From Microstegium vimineum (lineage: Eukaryota > Streptophyta > Magnoliopsida > Poales > Poaceae): a stretch of DNA of 64,000 nt. A program made the position numbers and the translations under genes. The DNA lies in the NCBI GenBank assembly GCA_022036555.1, contig CM039121.1:46339847-46403846 (forward strand), written 5' to 3'. Each line of letters begins with the position of its first letter. Position 1 is the stretch's first letter. A model generated the notes under the pieces. The model ran no database searches, was not told where the DNA came from, and was given only the letters and a program-made list of their open reading frames with translations. Below are positions 1-11,769 of this stretch, piece by piece.

Positions 1-640
1 GTTGACGTGGGACGGACTGGACGGGAGCCATGCCAGAGTCATTGGAGACGATGGTCGAGCCCACTGGTCGAGGGGGGTCGAGGCCAGCGTGACCCTGTCG
101 TATCCCTGAAGACACAGTCGAGGGCTATCCTGTTCATGGCTCGAGGGGTGCCTCTGGATTCCGTACCTGCGATATGGCTACAGCGGCCGCACGGTTGACG
201 GAGGTCCCGGGCATGGGCGGCGAGTTGATGGATTTGACTGCGGTAGTGGGCGCCCATGACGTTAGGCGGGGGCAGGTAGGCGCATTGGATCCCCTTTACC
301 CCATACCGGGAGTAGGTAAGTCGATCGAGCTTCCTTCTCAGGGGTCGTTCGATCGACCCCCTATCCGTCACGGGGGTCGAGGTTGGGGGGTCGTTCCCTC
401 GACCCCCGTCCGTCGGTTGAGGTCGAGGCGGAGGGGACGTTCGTTCGACTCATGTTCGTCAGTCAAGGTAGGGACGGAGGGGTCGTTCGTTCAACTCCTG
501 TCCGTCAGTCGAGGTAGAGGCGGAGGGGTATCTTGCCTTTTGTGTTTCCCGCAATGGGCCGGGCCACGACTGGTCATTGTTGCCGGTGAGGGAGGCCTTT
601 GCGTGATGGGCCTTCCTCCATTGACTTGAACGGTTGATCA
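1..640. other. Repeat-derived sequence, no gene recognised
   Basis: Open frames here (up to 151 codons) are interrupted in all frames and resemble no family I know. The segment is rich in GGTCGA/TCGACC motifs and contains the tandem repeat listed separately. It runs directly into LTR-like DNA, so it is probably internal or leader sequence of an LTR retrotransposon; that is inference. Confidence 0.35.
341..530. repeat. Four imperfect ~46-bp tandem repeats
   Basis: Units starting near 345, 391, 438 and 483 each begin TCGTTC and continue through a GTCCGTCAGTCGAGG-like core into a GGCGGAGGGG-like end. The period is 45-47 bp. No coding role is visible. Confidence 0.6.
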
Positions 641-3600
641 GATCCTGCCTTAAAAATAGTTGCTATGTTGAGCTTTAGATTATCACACGTTTAGGGTACC
701 CCTTACCTTTGTACCCGACACAGTCTAAGCGGTTGCTTTTACTTTTATTTAACAGGTTAACAAGGTAGGTAAAACAATAATCAAGGAAGGTAATGCAACA
801 ATTAGGATTGAATCAACTCCTATCACCTAATGCATCACAGTATAAAATACTCAAGTAAATTAATTGTAAAAATAGCGAGGCTCAAAGATGCTCCAAGGCT
901 TGCCTTGAGTGAAGGTGGAGGGCTGGTGGTCAGGGCACTCAGGCAAGTTAGGTTCTGGCTCTAGGAACTCCTCGTTCAGCTCCTGCACCTCCTGGACTTC
1001 TGCTTCTTGAGGTGGCACCTGAAGCTCCTCCACTGATCCTAAATGTTTGAAATGCATATAAGTAAACTTGATGGTGCAGGGATGATGCTTGAGCAAGAAT
1101 TAAAACACTAAAAGTGGCCTTAAGCATTTAACTAATTAATTACCCTAATGGCCACTTTACACAGCAAGCCTATTATAAACTACTCATAAAAACCTACAAA
1201 AATTACAAGGGACAGAGCATGCTTAAAGGATACTACTGCATAAAAACCACCCATAGCAAAACTACCAGCTAGCAGATACAAAAAGATGAATTTAAATGCA
1301 GAAAAAATACTTTGAACTAGACCTACTGGCTAACAGGGTGAAACATGCTATATTTTATTTTTAACAGGTTCTTTGCTCAGAAACATATTTATTAAAAAAA
1401 TTCCATGATCAGTACAAACATATTATATTCTATATGATTTTCCAAAGAAAACCCTAGAAAACGACACTTGAACTACAAGTATCTTTTATGACATACAATA
1501 TATCACATATTATATTTTTCCTAGACAGACCATGGTACACAGAGGCTACACAAAAAGTTTCATGATTTATACATGCACAGATTTACCACAGGAATTAATC
1601 TAAGAAAACAGCAGAAACACATTTTAATAGATAACCACTAAAACTTACACAGGAATATGACAACTCACATTTTCCCTAGCTTCTACAAAGGATGACAAAG
1701 CTAGCATAAAAACATCAGATTTTTATTTGATCATTTCATGCAGGAACACATTTAACTTTAATAAATGCAGAAAATGATTATTTAAATATTAGTACTGAAG
1801 ACATTCTCCAAAAATTACTTTTATATTTTTAACAGAAAGATCATCATTTATAGAGTCTAACACAATTTAATTCATCATTTTTGGATTTACCAAACTCGAG
1901 ATATAAAATAAACAAGCATTAACACATTTACTGAAAATGAATAAAAGGAAAGGCATTTCTGGAATCGACCCACGATGAACAGTGTTGGGCTCGGCCCAGT
2001 GCGCGCGGGAGTGAGCTGAGCGGCTGACAGGCGGGGCCCGCGGTCAACACAGGGTCCACCTGTCGGTCAGCAGTGAGCAGGGGACGGCGCTGACCGACGT
2101 TTTCTCGTCGGCGGTGAGCTCGTCGGCGGCGAGGATGGATGCGCTGGACTCGTGGTGACGTTGGGCATCGACTGGTGGGGTTGGTAGAGCCAGCGCGGCC
2201 CTGTAGCGAGCCGACGGCGTGCGGTGGCAGCGCTACGCGACGGTGTGACGCGGTGAGGTGATTACCGGCGGTGCGTTGCCCAGCGAGCGTGCGCGTGAGC
2301 ACTACGGTGGTGTGGTGAGTGCAACGTGGGGGTTGGTTGAACTGGTGAGGCTCTGAGGAAGTCTGGCCACGTGCGAGCTCCGCGGTGGAGGTAATGGCAC
2401 ACGGTCAACGGAGGTGCGGTGACTGAGGGCGAGCTAGGGTATGGGGGTTGGTGTTCTCACCTTGACTATGCTTGCTGGTGCTTCCACGGAGATGGAGGCG
2501 ACAGAGGTGGTTGGAAGGGAGACGAACGTGGTTTGGTCATTGCGGTGGTGACTCCGAGCCGAGGAACGGCGTCGGCGATACGGCAACGGTGGAGCTCGGC
2601 TGGCTAAACAGAGGCGAGCAGCGCGTGTGCAAGGCGAAGGTGAACTGGTGGGCGAGATGGATCGAGCAGAGACGCTCGGGTGGAGGCGGTTTTGAAAAGG
2701 GGGAGCTGTGGTGCTCCCGGTGCTCGGCGCAGCGAGAGCAGAGGCAGAGCGAGTGAGGTAGAGTGTGAGCGCGTGCGTTTGCGGGTGCGGGAGGTCGAGG
2801 GGGTGTAGACGCTCCCTTCTGCGCGGTCATGGCCGACCGGCGTGGCCGGTAGGGCCGGGATGCGACGGTGCGGCGGGTGGCAGCGGCGTGGCGTGTCTAC
2901 GTGCGCGCGGGGCAGGGCGCTACTTGGTCCTAGCGCCGTTAGGGTGGATGCGGCACTCGATCGCGAGCGAGACGGGACGAACGGCTGATCGGACGCAGCA
3001 CTGCGGCAGCGTAACGACGACGCGACTGCTCGGCGGCAGCGCGGCAGAGCGGCAGCGGCGCTGCGCGTCTGCGGCGTGCGAAGCAGAGGCAGCGGCGGCT
3101 GCGTGCGGTGCAGGCTCGGTTCTAGCGCCGTTAGCACGGCTTCACGCTCAGACGCGACCGAGATGAGGCGAGGCGCTTGTCGGCGACAGGCGTTGCGGCG
3201 CGTAAAGACGATGCGACTGCATGGCGCGACGGCGGGGCAGAGCGGTCTGCAACGCGGAGCGGCAGGGCGCAGCGATGTCGGCGCAGTGCCGCAGGGTGCA
3301 GCGCGGGGCGCGAGAGCGAGTGGCGCGGCGTGGTGTGGCGTGTTCGGCGCAGGCCGGCAGGCATCGGCCGCCACGCGGCAGAAACACCGGCGTACGGCGC
3401 AGCCGCGGTTGGGTGAGCGCGCGCGGGCGTGCGCGGCGCGGGCGCGAGCGGGCCGCGAGCGAGGCCGAGTGGGCCGAAAGCAAGGACGCGGCCCATTCCA
3501 TGTCTGCTTTTCTTTTTCCAATTTCCTTTGATTGATTCAAACTGAATTTGCTTGAAAACAGTTTCAAAAACTCCAAACTAAGTTTTGACACTTAAACCAA

Positions 3601-3985
3601 AGTTGTTCAGAATATTATTCTCTACATTTTTAATGTAGGTCATAAATTCTAAGGACCATTATTTTACAGGGTTCTAGATTAAAACTAATTAGGTCATTTT
3701 AAGAAAAGAATTACTTTTATTCATGAAATTTAAACTAAGCTTAATTAAGCAAGGTGATTAGCAAGAGAAGCAATCTACTCTTTATTCTAAGCATAGCAAA
3801 CTTAGCTAAACATGTTGATCAAGATTGAGAGCATAAAACACTTATTCAATTCTAGTTTCAAAGATATAAATAAACACACACATGAAATGATAGCATAAGC
3901 AAACATGAATGCAATGCAATGCTTATGCTTAGTGGCTAATGATGATCCTAATGCAAAGCTTGACACAGGGTGTCACATTTGGCCT
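640..3985 (-). mobile_element. Ty3/gypsy-like LTR or leader remnant
   Basis: Read on the minus strand, it starts near 3980 with a TGACACCCTGTGTCA-like end. It then runs through about 450 bp of AT-rich DNA, a GC-rich block (about 3510-1940) and another AT-rich block to about 640. The GC-rich block contains a ggcggggcccgc / gtccacctgtc motif pair of the kind seen in long grass gypsy LTRs and leaders. There is no gag, protease, RT or integrase reading frame. Open frames in the GC-rich block (up to 305 codons on the minus strand) are Arg/Ala/Pro-rich, as expected from composition alone. Assignment is by general resemblance, not alignment. Confidence 0.4.
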
Positions 3986-5095
3986 CTCCCTCTATTTATA
4001 GTGGGGTGGCCAGCCCTTGGGAGGGTTGAGCACCTTGGGGATGTGTTGCCCTTAGTTGTGCTTGGTGAAGGAGCCCTCTAACTCACTTGTGCTTGCAAGA
4101 GTGCGATTCGATAGCGAAGTGAGTGATCTCTAGTGCGTTGCCTTGTGAGAGAGCTTAGTGTGGCACTAGGTGATCGTGTTGCAAGCTCGTGGTGCTTGTT
4201 ACTCTTGGAGATTGCCACCTCCTAGACGGCTTGGTGGTTTGTGGCTCCGTTGAAGCACGCAAGAAGCTTGTGCGTGGCTCCGGAGAAGTACTTTGTGAGG
4301 GGCATTATGCTCGCCCCACGGGAGATCGCGAAAAGCAACTCTAGTTGAAGGTATCGTTGAGTGCCCTCATCTTGTGTTGGTTAGGCGGCAACCCTTGAGG
4401 GGGTTAGGCGAGTGAGGCCTGTAAAAAGTCGTAAACCTCCAAGTGAGTGAGCCGATAGAACGGGGGCTAGCTTGGTGGTGACCAAGTGAACCTCGAGAGA
4501 AAAATCACCGTGTCAACCTTGTGTACATCTTCTCGGTGGTTTGCTTCTCGAAATCACTAGCTTGTATTTACTTTCATATATTTGTGCTAGTAAGTAGTTG
4601 TTGCTCTTGTAACTAGTTTAGCTTGTGTGGATTGCCTAGTTACCTTCTAGCTTGTGTAGCTTAGAAGTAAGATATTGAGTGACTAATTGGCTTGAGTAGC
4701 CTTGTTAGTCATATTGCTTAGTTTGTGTAGCTAAGTAAGTTGAGCTCTCTAGTTGGCTTGTGTAGTCTTGCTAGAGAGCATTGCTAGTGAGCTTAGGTGC
4801 TTTGTGCTTTGCTTACTAGCATGTGTAGGAGCTCCCGGTTTACCTAGAGTACTAGTTGCTTAGGTTTGTATGATCTTACAACCTAGACTTGTTTAGGTGA
4901 ACTTTCTAGCTTGGCACCTTAATAAGCCCAATTAATATAATTTGCTAGGTGCTAAAGTTATATATAGAGGGGTATAGTCTTGGCTAGACCGATAATTTTA
5001 ATTCTGCATTTGATTCAGTTAGCCGGAGCGCTTAAGTTTTAGAAAAGACTATTTACCCCCTCTAGTCTGCTATCTCGACCCTTCACCAGGATGGC
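3986..5095 (+). mobile_element. Ty1/copia-like LTR fragment
   Basis: This non-coding block has repeated GCTTGTGTAG phrases and ends with a CTATTTACCCCCTCTAG-type sequence followed by a CCCTTCA-like end. Such an end is typical of long LTRs of grass copia elements of the SIRE/Maximus/Opie type. Flanking target duplications and internal polyprotein frames were not found, so it is a solo or truncated LTR if the assignment is right. Confidence 0.4.
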
Positions 5096-5282
5096 GATAG
5101 AGGGAGCTCAAGCGGGACAATGTGGTAGGGTCCGTGAGGGGCACAGGACAGAAGGAAAACTAGCAAAACTAAAAGGTAGTGACACTAAAGAGACCCTACA
5201 GTATCTCCGACACTCATAAATAGGATGGGATATGAATAACATGTCCTATTAAAATGTTAGAATATAATATTAATGTATATAG

Positions 5283-5757
5283 GCCTTGTTTTGGCTAGCT
5301 TCTTTGCAAATGGCTTCACTTAAGAAGTCAGAGAAACCACGTTTCGGTGGCTTTACACATCTACTTAAAAAATGGATTCTCCCCTACGTAACTTCTCTCA
5401 TAAAGCTATTTTATGAGCTAGTGTTGAACCGGACTTCACTTGGAAAACTAGAGAAGCCACAGCTGAAGCCCCTTATGAAGGCTTGCCAAACGGGCTTTAA
5501 CACAACTATAATTGACCATTTTTTTAGATGGATATGTATAGGAATTAAAATCGTGTAATACATGCTTTGCCTTTGCTACAACATATATAAGGAGCAATAC
5601 TCTATGCCACACACCTGAAGCCCCTTGTGAAGGCATGGCAAAGGGGCTTTAACACAACTGTAAACATTTTTTAGACGGATATGTATAGAATTAAAATCAT
5701 GTAATACACGTTTTGTCTTTGCTACAACATAAAGGAGCAACACTCTATGCCACTGTC
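5283..5757. repeat. MITE-like sequence plus a tandem duplication
   Basis: The sequence begins GGCCTTGTTTTGGCTAG and contains an inverted partner GCTTGCCAAACGGGCTT near 5482, which resembles a small inverted-repeat transposon. The downstream ~150 bp (about 5468-5617) is then repeated at about 5618-5757 with some divergence. Both copies carry GAAGCCCCTT and a ...GGCTTTAACACAACT segment, followed by GGATATGTATAG. No coding function is visible. Confidence 0.5.
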
Positions 5758-5879
5758 CAATCAACAATGTGTTGCAGCACATACATGCTAAGCACGTGTT
5801 ATCTGCGACGTCTAAATATGCTCTGAGATTCGTGTTATGCTATAATTTCTCATTGTTTCGTACTACTGATTTAGAACGT

Positions 5880-6021
5880 ACTCTCTCCGTCCCAAAAGAA
5901 TTGCAATTCTAGCTATGAATCTAGTCTAGATTCATAGCTAGAATTGCAATTTTTTTGGGACGGAGGGAGTTGGACTAGATTCATAGCTAGAATTGTAATT
6001 TTTTGGGGATGGAGAGAGTAC
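5880..6021. mobile_element. Stowaway-type MITE
   Basis: It is bounded by TACTCTCTCCGTCCC and its inverse GGGATGGAGAGAGTA, the Tc1/mariner-derived Stowaway terminal sequence with TA flanks. The internal GCTATGAATCTAG / CTAGATTCATAGC hairpin arm occurs three times, so this is a composite or partly duplicated copy. Confidence 0.75.
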
Positions 6022-7462
6022 GTATGTCAATGTGGCATTGGACGGTAAGGATAGTTCGCGCCGTATCCACCCAAAAAAAAACTGTTTTCCTGTCCAATGC
6101 GTCAATGTGAAAAGCATGTACAATACTAGCAGCCCACTGAACCGATGATGCAATTTTCACAGAATGAATGGGCCGACCGGCCGAGACGAGAGCGGACTGA
6201 GCACTGCCACTGTACTGCTCATTGCGTCGTCTCGTCAGTGAGACTGACGCCGACGGGGCCATGGCCATTGCAGAAAGCAACCGATCGGCTAGCCAACCAA
6301 GCAGGTCAAGGTCGTCCTGAGTCCTGACGTCCGAATGTCCGATGCTTCTGACCAGACTCGTTCCTTTTTTACTACCGGCCGGTAGCCTGCTTAACACATC
6401 CATCCATCGCTCTTGTCTTTAGCTTCCTACCTGTATTATTACATGCATGCAGGCACTGATGCACACCTACGAAAAGCGAGATTTCGATCAGTTACTCTGT
6501 AAATTTGCTCTATTTTAATGCAATTCAGTAGGGGCCAAAAACCCCTCACGTTCTTTCAAAAAAAAAAGCTCATCAGATAGAAGAAGATAGTAAGAATAGC
6601 TAGCTAGTATCTGAATGCATTATCGCCTGGATGGATTCCAGTTCCAACTCCAAAGTCCAAACAGCAGCAAGGATACATGCATCCATGTGCTGTGCGGCAC
6701 ACACGCGTGAAGAATAACTCCGGCGCCCAGTACAGTCCGTACGTACGATCCATCGTCCATGCTGTGTTCTGCTCTGAACGAAGCAAGCTGATCTGAAGAT
6801 CGAGTGGAGGAGTGGAGTGGGGGGGCGTTAAACGCTGGATCACGAGGAGGAAATGAAAGTGAAACAACGGAGGGGAAACACTGCATGTTCGTCTTCAATG
6901 GCAAGATCGCGGTACAAACCAAGGACAGGAGAGGATATAATACAGTGCCCCCCCCCCCCCCCCCCCCCCGCCCCCCCCTGCAGATCGATTTGCAGAGATG
7001 AGGCTGACTGCATCGTCACTGAGGGCAGCGAAATCAAATCACTACTGCGAATGAAAGATGGTGTCTTTGTTTCACTCACTGTCACTGTCAGGCAGGCCCA
7101 TCAAATCATCAAAGAGCTTTGATTTGCAGATCGAGATCAGCAAATGGGGAGTAGTGGATGCAGGGAATTCATTCATCGCCTGCCTGTCTTGATTGCGGTT
7201 TACTCGTATCCATCAGCAGGATCTTTTTACTCCTATAAACAGCAGGAGCACAGAGCTCTGCTAATTAATCATTCTTGGGCTGTGGCTGAAGGTTGCGGCT
7301 GTTGCTGGCTCCAGTAGCCAATAGATGTAAGTAGGGCAGCCGCTCTGGTTGAATAAGGGAATACACCAGGCAGCTGCCATGTACTTCATCTGTCCTATAA
7401 AAGCGTCATCATCACTTTCTCAAAAGTCAATTATTTTTAACTATGACCAAATACACTACTCC
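6022..7462. other. Intergenic, no gene recognised
   Basis: Short open frames exist on both strands but none shows a family signature. There is a poly-C tract at about 6951-6979 that probably varies in length between individuals and is prone to sequencing error. Confidence 0.5.
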
Positions 7463-7690
7463 ATTTTCGTTTACTTGTCACCAAACTTTTACTATAGCAA
7501 TTTTGACCATACGTTTTTCCTGCAAAAGATTTTTAGATACATCAAGTTTTCACATAGATGATTCTTCATTGAACACACTTCATTAGTGTTATATACTTTG
7601 AACTATCTAAGATTTTTTAGAAGAAAAAAAATGTATGGTCAAATTTGCTACGATAAAAGGTTGGTGACAAGTAAACAAAACGGAGGGAAG
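7463..7690. mobile_element. Inverted-repeat MITE
   Basis: GTTTACTTGTCACCAAAC near 7468 is mirrored by GGTTGGTGACAAGTAAAC near 7660. The pairing continues inward: TTTGACCATACG with a TGTATGGTCAAA partner. The element therefore folds on itself almost end to end and has no coding capacity. Confidence 0.6.
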
Positions 7691-8408
7691 TATATAAGGA
7701 AATATTAACATTTATGAAACATAATTAATATTATTAGATAAATCATTGAATATATTTTTTATAATAAACTTATTTTTAGATGTAAATGTTGTTAATATTT
7801 TCTATGAACCTAGTTAAATTTAAAAAAGTTTGATCGACATGGACCTCTTGACGTTATTTTTTTTAAACAAAGAGAGTAGTCATATTACATAATGGAATAA
7901 TGGAACATGCAGAAACTCAAAGTAATAAACAAGATTAATCTATTCATGGATGAGAAGCATCTCTAAGCAGCGCCAATTCTTCCCTGATCAAGGCAAACAC
8001 TTTGTACCGGTGAATTCATCTTCTCTTTAAAAATTCTCCTATTCCTCTCTTTCTAAATGTTTTAGGCATGGATCATTAGAGACACATGCCGTCGTCCTTT
8101 GTTGCCTTTGCACAAGCACAATGTCTCTGTAAAGAAGCCGCCAACAAGATTAGTTGGAGGGTGTCTTTGTTAGGGCTCCAGCTGGTTTAGAAACGACTTT
8201 GGCTGCAACTCCTTTAATAAAACATTTTTTATTTTTGCTCGACCTTATCTAGATAGAAAATATTAAGTAAAATGACTTAAAATGGTTAAAAGGTTTTTCT
8301 CCTTTCTTCCCCTCCTATCTATTTGGTATCCACTCGTCAATCATCGTAACTCCACGCACCACCGCATGGGCAACCATATGCTACCTCGTACCTCCCTCAC
8401 CTCTATTA
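7691..8408. other. Intergenic AT-rich sequence
   Basis: No gene, RNA gene or clear transposon end was recognised in this stretch. Confidence 0.4.
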
Positions 8409-8691
8409 GGGCGTCCACGATGGAAAACGTCAGCAGCTAGCTATATGAGAAACATCTCATCCTGTGAGGCCTATATTTAATCTATTTTATTTTATTTTCT
8501 CTCTTCCGTAGAGCCAGCTTCATGCATGTGAAAGATTCCTTCGCTGTCAACCACGGAGAATGTCTCACCTTGGGTTTTAAGCGAGCTTAGCGACGGAGTA
8601 GATAGCAAACCTATTTTTTTCATTCTCTCTTCTTGCCACATCAGATAAAATCCTAATCAGCTAGCTATTTGGCCTCTTGCTGTGGACGCCC
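8409..8691. mobile_element. PIF/Harbinger-like MITE with TTA target duplication
   Basis: The ends are inverted: GGGCGTCCACGATGG on the left, CTGTGGACGCCC on the right. TTA lies immediately outside both ends (8406-8408 and 8692-8694). A TTA duplication is characteristic of the PIF/Harbinger (Tourist) group. The interior is non-coding. Confidence 0.75.
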
Positions 8692-8815
8692 TTAGCTCTG
8701 CCTCTGCCCCCTCCTCCGTCCCGCGGCTCGCTCACACATAGAAAGTGCGTTTCAGGTAGGACCACGCACAAAACTTAAGGTCCAAGTGAAACTCCTTTTT
8801 TTTTCTTCTGCAATA

Positions 8816-9064
8816 CTACCTCCGTCTCAAATTAACTGTCGTTTTTTTATGTTCATGCCACACGTTTAACTTGATTTACATAAAATACGAATAATATTTA
8901 TATCTTTAAATATTTTTTTTAAAAAAAACTAGACTTAAAGATCTTTCCGATAATACTAATTATGTAACATAAATATTAATATATTTTAATATATAATTAA
9001 TTAAAAATATTTTTCTAAAAACGAGAAAAACAGTTATTTTAGAATGGAGGGAATGGAGGGAGTA
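8816..9064. mobile_element. Stowaway-like MITE
   Basis: The left end CTACCTCCGTCTCAAATTAA is matched by a right end AGAATGGAGGGAATGGAGGGAGTAG, with an AT-rich interior that is partly self-complementary. The final GGAGGGA is duplicated, so the exact right boundary is uncertain. Confidence 0.6.
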
Positions 9065-11362
9065 GATTCAGTCCCTAAAGAATATGTTTCTTAGGTGGAG
9101 CATAGCACCGAGAGATGGTCTATTAGGTTCATAGCCACGGGGAGCTATCTCACTTTTTTTTTGGGAAACAGGAGGTGCCCCACAAATGCTACCAGAAGGG
9201 GCCGGATTGCACAGCATCTCATCTTAACTTACAGTAACGAATCTGCACGTCAACTGTAAAATGCTAGCCGTTCGATTGAACAGATAAATCAGGATAGTCG
9301 TTCGATCGAGAACCTTCTCACCTCCGATCCAACCGTTCGGCTTCTGGGCTCAGGCTCCCGACACTTCCAGACCAATCGGCTTTTCTCGACGTTTCAATTT
9401 CCCACGCAGAGTGCTACCCGCTTACAGTATTTTTTTTTTTACCGGGCGACTGCCAAATCTAAAAAAACAAACTAGACATCGCCGTGACCCGTCCCCGCGC
9501 GGCCGCACAGGCTCTCCAACCGGAGCCTGGAGGCTGGAGCACGAGGTTGACGGAGGCCACACCTCGCGGTCGTCTCGTAGGGCACTTGCGGCGCCGCCTG
9601 GTGGACGGCGCTGTCGCGCGCCAGGTTGGCCATGCGCACAAAGTTGAGATCCGGGAGTATTTTAGATTTTTTTTACCTAGCTCGCTATACCCACGAGCCG
9701 GCGCCCACGCTGCGGAATTCGGCCCAGCTCGCTCTATACCCACGAGCCGGCGCCCCTCGGGTCAGGTCCACCGGAGCCCACAACATATCCAGACCTTGGG
9801 CCTAACTCAACCCAAGACTAGCCTGATAGATGAGGGCTGCCCCCCGCCTTATATGTCGTGCTCCCCCACCATCAATTACCGATATGGAACTAAACCCAAC
9901 AGTGTCAACCATGCCGGATAGAATAGATTCGTTATCGGTATCGTAAATATGTGATTTGAGTATTCTGATACAGATACGGTGTTGGATGTTGAATACTGCG
10001 GATACGGACTAATCTAAACTCCTCCAAACGGACTCTATTTCGAATATGGTTAGAAAATATCCGTACCATTTTTATATACCCTACTTATGAGGCAAAAGAG
10101 TTTAGGTGAATAGCATCTAGGTGCGCTTAAACTTTTTAGTGATCAGATCATCCTTTTTAATGACATATATATAGGTAAAATCTTCTCTCTTTTTTAGTAA
10201 GATAATAAGCGGCACCTTGATGGGTAGGAAACTATACCTTTTCTCATCCAACAAACCTCTGACATTATTTTTTTTATAAACACCTTTGAAGTCGATTTTA
10301 AGTAGGCTATTAATTTAGAGACTATCCACACTAAAAACGATATACATACCGTGGCCTAAAGAGACTGGCCAATTAAAAAGTCGCGCGGCAACGCCGCGCT
10401 GTCTTTCTAGTTAATCCTAAATGCTTGGTCCGCCCACTCTCTAGTACCGTTATACGTGTCAGTGTATCACACTACCTCGGAAAAAAAAATAAAAGAAAAG
10501 GCAAAGCACGCTATTATCTCATCTTCTTGCATATTTTGGCCGTTTAATTTTGAACTTGGCGCAGCAATTGTTATTGATGGCAAGCAATTCAGAGGCAACA
10601 AAACAAACAAGGAAGAAAGGGGATGTTCAAGTCTGATAAAAAGCGGCAGCATCAGCAGATGAGCACGCACCAATCACCATCCGCTTGCCAGTCCTGCACC
10701 AACATGCATGGTACTACCACTGCTGGCTACTCTAGAAAAAAAAAATACGTAAGCTCATTAATTTCTAGAGCCCGTGTTAGTCGATTTTGTTCTAGATTTA
10801 ACTAGTTCTGTAGAAAAAATAATAATATCTAGTACATAAAATAAGCATACCATGTGAAAATATATATTACGATAAATCTAATAATACTAATTTAATATTA
10901 TAAATTTGGTTAACATTAAAAAAATAACTTAAGACAATTCTAAAAGCCTATTTATTCAGGAACAGAAAAGTAAAACTTAACTAACTTCATCAAAGAAATA
11001 TATTGACATTATACTATATATAGAATAAACTTTATATATATTCTATAAAAACATATGTTATAATACTGAATAATGAATGAATGAATATAAAGATATTTAA
11101 TTTAAGCATGGACATTTCATAGATATTTTTTAGTTAAAATTAAAATAGCTTCATTCAGATATTTGTACCATGTATCTACTCTCTGTCTCTCGCTCTAGAG
11201 CCTATCTATCTAGAGATAGAGACTACTCCTACGCTTCTCCCTCTGTAAATCTCTCATAGACTTGTCTAGTAGAGTAGTGGAGAAGATAGAGAGAAGGCAG
11301 GTGCGAATGGCCGCAGCTTCCGCCCACACGCCAAGCGGAGCGGCCAACAAAAAGGTCGGGGG
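9065..11362. other. Intergenic sequence upstream of the 13-exon gene
   Basis: No gene was recognised. A GAGCCGGCGCCC-containing segment is repeated at about 9670-9755 (CTCGCTATACCCACGAG and CTCGCTCTATACCCACGAG). A GATACGG-rich repeat lies at about 9920-10080 and an AT-rich stretch at 10800-11160. The last 150 bp before 11,362 are CT-rich and probably lie near the transcription start of the downstream gene. Confidence 0.4.
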
Positions 11363-11769
11363 GTGTGGGGGGCCACGTCGCACCGCAGTAGTAGCACAGC
11401 AAGCAGCAGCTCCTGCTCCTGCTCCCCTGCTCCCAGAGTAGTCTCACTCAGGCCGTGCAGCCAGCCGCCTGCTCTGCTCCTCCCTGTCCGTCCTCGCCTC
11501 GCATTTACCACTCACTCACCTTCTCCAGTCTCCCTCCCGTCTCCCTTCCCTTGCTCGTTCCTCCATCCTCCTCCTGCTTCTTCCGTAGCTCCATCCCATC
11601 CTCTCCTCACTCGCATCGACGACGACGCAGAGCATCCATCCAGCCCACCCGCGGCTCTCGGCGTCGCATGCCGCTCTCGCCCTCCCGGCGCCACCGCCCG
11701 CCCGTGCTTGCTCTCCCAGTCTCCCTCCCCTGCTACGCCGCCGCTGCGGCAACCACTCCAGTCGAGGAG

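Noticed and set aside
2604..3521. 305-codon minus-strand open frame
   Set aside because: It is Arg/Ala/Pro-rich, overlaps equally long frames on the other strand and lies in a GC-rich repeat-like block. Stop-poor composition explains it.
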